This document shows positions 58,802-64,000 of a stretch of DNA of 64,000 nucleotides, piece after piece (position 1 is the stretch's first letter; the number at the start of each line of letters is the position of its first letter). The notes below the pieces were generated by a model. The model was not told the DNA's origin and searched no databases. It worked only from the letters and a program-made list of their open reading frames with translations. A program made the position numbers and the translations under genes. This DNA comes from JAUCQB01 sp964586235 (lineage in GTDB: Bacteria > Planctomycetota > Phycisphaerae > UBA1845 > PWPN01): NCBI GenBank assembly GCA_964586235.1, contig CAZPIO010000012.1:30174-94173 (forward strand), given 5' to 3'.

Positions 58802-60745
58802 ATGCTCCCCTCCACTCTCCTGCTGGTCTGCCAACTGGCGGCCAGCCCATCAGACGCGTATTTCAGGATCCAGGTTGTCGACGAGCAGACGGGGCGAGGC
58901 GTGCCGCTCGTCGAACTGATGACCACCAGCAACATCCGCCTCTATACCGACAGCAACGGCTATGTGGCCTTCAGCGAGCCGGGCCTGATGGATAAGCGGG
59001 TGTTCTTCAGCGTCAGCAGTCACGGTTACACGTTCCCTAAGGACGGGTTCGGGATGGCCGGCCTCGCGCTGGACGTCAAGCCCGGCGGCAGCGCGGTCGT
59101 CAAGATCAAGCGTATCAACATCGCCGAGCGGCTCTATCGTCTGACGGGGGGCGGGATCTATCGCGACACCGTGCTGCTCGGTCTGAAGGCTCCACTCAAA
59201 GCACCCGTCATCAACGGCCAGGTCCTCGGCTGCGACAGCATACAGGGGGTCACCTATCACGGCCGGCTGTTCTGGATGTGGGGTGACACGACACGGCCCT
59301 CCTACCCGCTGGGCAACTTCCACATGACCGGGGCGACGTCGGCGCTGCCCTCGGACGACGGGCTCAACCCCGACGTCGGGATCAACTACGACTACTTCCT
59401 AGGCAAGGACGGTTTCGTCAAACAGATGGCCCCTCACCCCGGACCGGGGCCGGTGTGGCTGGATGCACTGGTCGTGCTCCCCGATGAGACCGGCCGCGAA
59501 CGCCTCTATGCGGCGTACGCGCGCGTCAACACCGCCATGCAGGCCCAGGAGCGTGGGCTGATGCTGTTCAACGACGAGAAGGAGATCTTCGAGAGGATTG
59601 CGGAGTTCGACCTCAAGGCTCCGGTCGGCCCGAGCGGCCATCCGTTCAAGTGCAAGGTCGACGGCAAGGAGTATGTCTATTACACGCCCGGCTTCCCGAT
59701 CGTTCGGATCGCGGCCGACGCTCGGCTGCTGACCAATACAGCCAACTACGAGGCATACACGCCGCTCGCCGACGGTAACAGCAAGGAGTTGCAGGTGCCG
59801 ATGCTGGACCGCGGGGCCGACAGCCGGCTCCGCTACGCCTGGAGGAAGAACACGCCCAGCCTGACGCCGGGCGACTACGCCACGATGGTCCAAGGAGGCG
59901 TGCTCAAGAAGGAGGAAGGCCTCGTCCAGACGACGGACGTGGAGACCGGCAAGCCCTTCCAGGTCCACGGTTCGTCGGTCTATTGGAACGAGTTCCGCCG
60001 CCGCTGGGTCATGATCGCCAGCGAGATCATGGGCACTTCCATGCTTGGCGAGCTCTGGTACCTCGAAGCCGACACGCCGCTGGGCCCGTGGGTCTACGGC
60101 CGCAAGATCATCACCCACGACAAGTACAGCTTCTATAACCCCAAGCAGCATCCCGTGTTTGCCAAGGACGGCGGGCGCATCATCTTCTTCGAAGGTACCT
60201 ACACGTCGTTTATCTCGGGCGCCCCGATGCTCACGCCGCGGTACGACTACAACCAGATCATGTACAAGCTCGACCTGGGCGATCCGCGGCTGAGGCTGCC
60301 GGCGCCGGTGTACCAGTTGTCGCAGGACCCCGCCAAACCGCGCTTCGGCCGCTGGCAGGATATCGAAGTGGGCCACCCCGTGCCGACGATTGCGTTTTTT
60401 GCGCCCGATCGGCCATTTACGGGCAGTGTGGCGGTCTATCGTGAGAAAACCGCCGATGGTTCGGACAGGCTGGCAGTCAGGCAGGCACCCGCACAAGACC
60501 CGGCGGCCGCACCGCCCTTTTATGCATTGCCCGGTGATACGAAATCCCCGCCGCCGGGCGTGGTGCCCTTATATGAGTCTGTGCGTGCGGACGGCAAAGG
60601 TCGGATGTATCCGGCGACCGCGGCTGCCCCGGCCGAGGGCTACCAGCGCAGCGACACGCCGCTGTGCTTCGTCTGGCCAGACCCCTACGCCGGCCCGCCA
60701 CCACTTCCGCCGAAGGAACGAATCGAACCGGCACTGCCCGAGTGA
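58802..60745 (+). CDS. Secreted propeller protein with N-terminal regulatory-like domain
   Basis: 647 residues; AAAGG precedes the ATG. Short signal peptide (MLPSTLLLVCQLAASPSDA). Residues 20-105 look like a carboxypeptidase-regulatory-like/transthyretin-type beta sandwich ('FRIQVVDEQTGRGVPLVELM'). The main domain has 'GVTYHGRLFWMWGDTTRP', 'VYWNEFRRRWVMIASEIMGT' and 'GPWVYGRKII', a five-bladed propeller pattern like GH43/GH32/GH117 or DUF4185 proteins. No catalytic triad was identified with confidence. Common in planctomycetes; probably acts on glycans outside the cell. Convergent with the next gene. Confidence 0.75.
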   Translation: MLPSTLLLVCQLAASPSDAYFRIQVVDEQTGRGVPLVELMTTSNIRLYTDSNGYVAFSEPGLMDKRVFFSVSSHGYTFPKDGFGMAGLALDVKPGGSAVVKIKRINIAERLYRLTGGGIYRDTVLLGLKAPLKAPVINGQVLGCDSIQGVTYHGRLFWMWGDTTRPSYPLGNFHMTGATSALPSDDGLNPDVGINYDYFLGKDGFVKQMAPHPGPGPVWLDALVVLPDETGRERLYAAYARVNTAMQAQERGLMLFNDEKEIFERIAEFDLKAPVGPSGHPFKCKVDGKEYVYYTPGFPIVRIAADARLLTNTANYEAYTPLADGNSKELQVPMLDRGADSRLRYAWRKNTPSLTPGDYATMVQGGVLKKEEGLVQTTDVETGKPFQVHGSSVYWNEFRRRWVMIASEIMGTSMLGELWYLEADTPLGPWVYGRKIITHDKYSFYNPKQHPVFAKDGGRIIFFEGTYTSFISGAPMLTPRYDYNQIMYKLDLGDPRLRLPAPVYQLSQDPAKPRFGRWQDIEVGHPVPTIAFFAPDRPFTGSVAVYREKTADGSDRLAVRQAPAQDPAAAPPFYALPGDTKSPPPGVVPLYESVRADGKGRMYPATAAAPAEGYQRSDTPLCFVWPDPYAGPPPLPPKERIEPALPE

Positions 60746-60909
60746 TACAGGCTGCCCAGGGCGACCCGAAGAGAAAGGCCCGACGAGGGCGCGCGCCACG
60801 GCGACACGATGCAGGTGCCGCACTCCGCCAACAGAACAGTCGGCGAGCGCGAGCCGTATCGCTCCGTCAAGCAGAAGCCGTGTCGTCGCCGGGTCGGCCC
60901 CACCTGTAG

Positions 60910-60936
60910 AGCCGGTGCCCTCACCGGCTTTCTAAT
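60910..60936 (+). terminator. Possible terminator hairpin
   Basis: AGCCGGTG (60910-60917) pairs with CACCGGCT (60922-60929) over a CCCT loop and is followed by TTCTAATCT. It lies about 165 bases after the stop of the plus-strand propeller gene. Confidence 0.4.
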
Positions 60937-60970
60937 CTCGCTATCGTGCGTGTGCTCATGCAGGTAGAAA

Positions 60971-60991
60971 CCACCGGGATAAACCCGGTGG
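60971..60991. repeat. 21-base palindrome
   Basis: CCACCGGG (60971-60978) and CCCGGTGG (60984-60991) around ATAAA, about 25 bases from the 3' end of the next minus-strand gene. Same type as the CCCAGCGATGAATCGCTGGG palindrome at 841. Confidence 0.6.
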
Positions 60992-61015
60992 CTCGCTCTG
61001 GCCGACCGCTGACAG

Positions 61016-62620
61016 CTACTCCTGAAACTGAAACGCGTACAGATCCGCGTCGCGCACGGTGAATCGCAACCGGACCGGTTTGCCGACGAGCGAACTGACG
61101 TCGCTGCTGCGTTTCCACGTGACCGTGCGGTCGATCTCATTGCAGGTGTGGATCCGGTCGCAGTCATCAAGCGCGAAACCCTCGATGGGCCCGCCCTTGG
61201 CATCGAGCACCTCAACCTGCACGATCCCGGCCGCGGAGGTGTCCACATTGAGCGTCAGCTTCCTGCCCACGAATGTCAGCGGCGGCGTGGTGAACTCACC
61301 GTCCCCGTAGGCTCCGCGGACGGACACAAAGCCGTCGCGGCGGGAGACCAGACGGCTGAGCACCGCAATGTTCTGGCTCGCGTGCAGGCCGGCCTCGGTG
61401 AGCAGGCGTTTGTTGCGCTCGTCGCGGTCCCAGCCGTGGAGCCAGTCGCTCGCCCGGTAGTACAGGTACATCTCCCGGCCCTCGACGTCGGGAACGAGGC
61501 CCCAGATTACCCGCGTGGAGGCCCAGTCGAACTCGCCCTTCATCCCCAGCGGCACGAACGCCCGCCGGTCGTAGCGCTCCCAGGAAACGCCGTCCCGGCT
61601 GGCCGCGAAACGCGTGTCGAGCGGCCCGGCGTTAGTCGGGGTTTCCTTCGGGAACTCCGCCAGGCCCGGGATGTAGTGGTAGTACATCGTCGGGAACATG
61701 AAATAGGCGTCCTGTGCCCACGGATACTTGACCGCCGCGCTCATGTAGAAGTCGACCATGGGTGTCTCGCCCTGGTAGAGGTCGTTGCGATCGGAGCCGA
61801 ACACGATGGGCATATCCTGCACGGCCGGGAAATCGCCCAGGTGATCCGATTCGCCACGGGCGATGCAGCGTCCCTGCGACCCGGGCTCCGCGCGGTTCTT
61901 TCGCACGTAGCAGACGTACTTGTTGATGCGATCGTCCCAGAACATCACGTTCTGCGAATCCAGGTGATGGCCCCGCTCCTGCGGCCGGGCGGTCACGATC
62001 GACTTGTGGGTCAGCTTCCAATGGATGCCGTCGCCCGATGAAAAGAGGTGGATAGCCTGGCCCTGCTCGACCGGCGGGCCGAACCTCCCCAGCAGGCGGA
62101 ATCTCTGGTCCTCGGGGGCGTTGGGATCGAGAAAAACCATGCCGCCGTCCTGGCCGATCTGCTCGCCGGCCGCGCCGTGACCGACGACAATATTGTTCTT
62201 GCGGCTGCCCCGGTACTCGACCAGCCCGAGTTCCGGCTTGTCCCAGCGGACGCCGTCCTTCGAGGTTGCATAGCAGATGCACCCGCTCTTCTCGCCGGTA
62301 TGCCACTGGACGGTGTCCATGACGTGGTACCACATGTGGTAGGTGTCGCCGACCTTCATCACGCTGCTGTAAGGACCGACACCACCCATCTCCCACTCGT
62401 GATCGCACTTGATGGTCATTTCGCCGGTTTTGCGCGGCGGGTGAACCGTTAGCTCGACGCCCTTGGCCTGGGTCACGAAACGGCCGTCAATGAACACCTG
62501 TCGCCGACCGCCGACGTCGATGATCGGCGACTCGGACGAAGGCTCGCTCGCCGCCTGCACGGCAAACGTCGCCAACAAGACGGACGCAACACCGATCAAA
62601 CACATCAGCATACGGCTCAT
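61016..62620 (-). CDS. Secreted glycosidase-like five-bladed propeller protein
   Basis: 534 residues from ATG 62620 (GGAGAGG upstream). Signal peptide 'MSRMLMCLIGVASVLLATFA' to VQAA. The body has repeated blades ('GDTYHMWYHVMDTVQWHTGE', 'ICYATSKDGVRWDKPELGLV', 'AIHLFSSGDGIHWKLTHK', 'RFAASRDGVSWERYDRRAFV'), the GH32/GH43-like pattern of planctomycete proteins often annotated as hypothetical. The C-terminal 120 residues are a beta sandwich ('PPLTFVGRKLTLNVDTSAAG'). Substrate and activity unknown; acidic catalytic residues could not be placed. Convergent with the gene at 58802. Confidence 0.78.
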   Translation of the reverse strand: MSRMLMCLIGVASVLLATFAVQAASEPSSESPIIDVGGRRQVFIDGRFVTQAKGVELTVHPPRKTGEMTIKCDHEWEMGGVGPYSSVMKVGDTYHMWYHVMDTVQWHTGEKSGCICYATSKDGVRWDKPELGLVEYRGSRKNNIVVGHGAAGEQIGQDGGMVFLDPNAPEDQRFRLLGRFGPPVEQGQAIHLFSSGDGIHWKLTHKSIVTARPQERGHHLDSQNVMFWDDRINKYVCYVRKNRAEPGSQGRCIARGESDHLGDFPAVQDMPIVFGSDRNDLYQGETPMVDFYMSAAVKYPWAQDAYFMFPTMYYHYIPGLAEFPKETPTNAGPLDTRFAASRDGVSWERYDRRAFVPLGMKGEFDWASTRVIWGLVPDVEGREMYLYYRASDWLHGWDRDERNKRLLTEAGLHASQNIAVLSRLVSRRDGFVSVRGAYGDGEFTTPPLTFVGRKLTLNVDTSAAGIVQVEVLDAKGGPIEGFALDDCDRIHTCNEIDRTVTWKRSSDVSSLVGKPVRLRFTVRDADLYAFQFQE

Positions 62621-62720
62621 GGGATCGCCTCTCCAGACTTCTGCTCCGTCATAAGTGATAATCTTCAGCTTGAAATCCGCACGGTCCACCGGGGCAGACC
62701 GCTTCAGAACGACGTCGCGA

Positions 62721-62903
62721 TCACCTGTCTGACGGGCCGTGAGAAGACTTCACCACCGTGACCTGGTCGACGACCCGAGATTGATGCTCCGCTTCGATCT
62801 CCCGTAAATGACGGGCGTACGCCCGCAGGTCATCGTTGAAACGGGCGCTCAACTCCCGGCATCGTTCCCGAACCTCTTCGACAAGGGGGCTGTCAGCTTT
62901 CAT
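62721..62903 (-). CDS. Small antitoxin-like partner of the PIN toxin
   Basis: 60 residues from ATG 62903, with GGAGGA upstream. Mostly one charged helix ('LVEEVRERCRELSARFNDDL', 'RAYARHLREIEAEHQSRVV'). The start overlaps the stop of the PIN gene in ATGA, so they are coupled. It matches the short 'MKADP..EEVR' partner that I know from this branch of PIN toxins, where the partner lies downstream of the toxin. A DNA-binding domain is not evident. Confidence 0.7.
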   Translation of the reverse strand: MKADSPLVEEVRERCRELSARFNDDLRAYARHLREIEAEHQSRVVDQVTVVKSSHGPSDR

Positions 62904-63376
62904 GACCAATCCTCCAGTGGGCCCAGTTGATGGGGCGTAACCAACCTCGGAACCCCAAGGCCCATTTTCAGGTTGAGGACCTCCAGGTGCCTCGCCTTGT
63001 TCTCGTTGGCCAGGTGGCGGCAGTTCCAGGTCAACACGTAGTCCATCCGATAACAGGAGGCCAAGGCCAAGTGCAACGCATCACGAACTGGCGCCTTGGG
63101 CATGAAACCACGCACCTGGTAGACCTCAGCGACTTCCACCACTTCCGGCCCCGCCGCCAGAAGGGGCAATGATTCAACCAGCGTCAGGCACTCCTTCTGG
63201 TGGGGGTAGTTCCCCGCGGCCAACTCCTCGAGCACCACTGCCGAGATGAAACACTCATATCCAGACCGCTCCTGGTCCCACCACTCGCGAGTCCGGGCAA
63301 CGTCACGCTCTAATTCCGGACGCTCATCGTAATAGTAGGATGGCACGGTCGTCTCAATGTACACCGTCGGTCTCAT
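62900..63376 (-). CDS. PIN-domain ribonuclease toxin (VapC-like)
   Basis: 158 residues from ATG 63376. PIN domain of the 'YIETTVPSYYY' branch: the first acidic residue is Glu8 instead of Asp, then 'FISAVVLEELAAG', 'APVRDALHLALASCYRMDYV' with the core Asp, and 'LTWNCRHLANENKARHLEVL'. Mg-dependent RNase expected. The pair with the downstream 60-residue gene is a type II toxin-antitoxin module in toxin-first order, usual for this branch. Target RNA unknown. Confidence 0.85.
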   Translation of the reverse strand: MRPTVYIETTVPSYYYDERPELERDVARTREWWDQERSGYECFISAVVLEELAAGNYPHQKECLTLVESLPLLAAGPEVVEVAEVYQVRGFMPKAPVRDALHLALASCYRMDYVLTWNCRHLANENKARHLEVLNLKMGLGVPRLVTPHQLGPLEDWS

Positions 63377-63604
63377 TACTCTATCCTATCACCCCATCGG
63401 CCCCGATCAAGGACCTTGTGGTCCGCCTGGACGGACCGGAGTCTATGACACATTCGGCGGGGAAGTGCTGCGGTTCTTTCAGACTTCGACGGGTTCAGTC
63501 GAATCGTGGCACACACCTCCCGGGCGCGTCGTCAGCGTCTCTCGCGGCACCTAGAATCCTCTTGAGTGGACAGAAATCGCCCCAAGTGATTGGAGGATCT
63601 TGAA

Positions 63605-64000
63605 ATGGTCGCAACGCTTTCGACAATGATTTCGGTGGGGACGCGGGCCCCGGACTTCTGCCTTCCCGACACCAACGGGAAGACGGTTTCCCTTTCCGAT
63701 TTCGCGGACTCGCCCGCGCTGCTGGTGATCTTCATGTGCAATCATTGCCCGTACGTCAAACACATCCGGAGCGAGCTGGCCCGTATGGCCAGGGAGTTCC
63801 AGGATAAGGGCGTGGCCGTGGCAGGCATCAACTCCAACGACGCGACCGCCTACCCCGAGGACAGCCCCGAGAAGATGCGAGAGGAGGTCGTCTCCGCGGG
63901 CTACACCTTCCCCTACCTGTATGACGCGACGCAGGACGTCGCCCAGGCATACCGCGCCGCCTGCACGCCGGATTTCTTTCTGTTCGACAAGGACCGGAAG
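63605..64000 (+). CDS. Redoxin/thioredoxin-family protein (partial at right edge)
   Basis: The first 132 codons; the gene runs off the window. TTGGAGGATC precedes ATG 63605. 'GTRAPDFCLPDTNGKTVSLS', 'LLVIFMCNHCPYVKHI' (Cys-x-x-Cys redox pair of this family), 'GVAVAGINSND' and 'DVAQAYRAACTPDFFLFD' (cis-Pro after Thr) are typical of the AhpC/TSA-like redoxins with the CNHCPY motif. No signal peptide, so cytoplasmic. Probable thiol-disulfide or peroxide reduction. Confidence 0.88.
   Translation, partial: MVATLSTMISVGTRAPDFCLPDTNGKTVSLSDFADSPALLVIFMCNHCPYVKHIRSELARMAREFQDKGVAVAGINSNDATAYPEDSPEKMREEVVSAGYTFPYLYDATQDVAQAYRAACTPDFFLFDKDRK

Overview
This is a high-GC bacterial scaffold from what looks like a planctomycete, probably a Phycisphaerae-like metagenome assembly. 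The inference rests on several things seen together: ECF sigma factors of the planctomycete type, a sigma factor paired with a Ser/Thr kinase carrying WD40 repeats, PEP-CTERM sorting tails, very large secreted beta-helix/dockerin-like proteins, collagen-like lipoproteins, long gene-poor spacers full of small palindromes, and a truncated REP-associated transposase. A run of exactly 100 N (55876-55975), flanked by identical 55-base sequences, shows it is a scaffold and not a closed sequence. No rRNA, tRNA or CRISPR array was recognised.

Layout. 0-10 kb: an ECF sigma factor with a partial downstream gene; palindromic repeats; an endonuclease V relic split by about 1.2 kb that carries an exported hypothetical gene; a small secreted barrel-like protein; a second ECF sigma factor followed by a 1155-residue Ser/Thr kinase with a WD40 propeller; an intact endonuclease V with a membrane-anchored partner. 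10-20 kb: a secreted BNR-type propeller, an old-yellow-enzyme oxidoreductase coupled to phosphatidylglycerophosphate synthase, two PEP-CTERM proteins and a tandem pair of collagen-like lipoproteins. 20-26 kb: a compact cassette of two coiled-coil proteins, an FGE-sulfatase-fold protein, a zinc-ribbon GTPase and a GAP1-N2-like protein, with a small divergent gene. It resembles the GTPase-centred conflict systems described by comparative genomics and is the best candidate here for a little-described system. 26-39.5 kb: a TPR exporter-type protein, a 1079-residue secreted protein with an HExxH motif, a coupled secreted protein, and a 2268-residue C10-peptidase/beta-helix/dockerin-like giant.

39.9-49 kb: a tailoring cluster with asparagine synthase (amidotransferase), a DUF4910 aminopeptidase-like protein, a hexapeptide acyltransferase, a methyltransferase, a sulfotransferase and a radical SAM/SPASM enzyme. 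The radical SAM gene is preceded by a membrane or lipoprotein-like protein and by an internally deleted copy of that protein's gene. 49-54.5 kb: folate genes (folK, folB, a FolM-like reductase), a TPP-dependent 2-oxo acid decarboxylase, a lipoprotein and a MerR-type regulator whose cobalamin-binding domain has lost its key residues. 54.9-64 kb: a lipoprotein esterase, the N gap, a SpoIID-type wall protein beside a DppA D-aminopeptidase, two secreted propeller proteins resembling glycosidases, a PIN-domain toxin with its small partner, and a redoxin cut by the window end.

Starts were chosen from visible Shine-Dalgarno sequences, signal peptides and family lengths. Family assignments come from motif recognition by eye and were not checked by any search.
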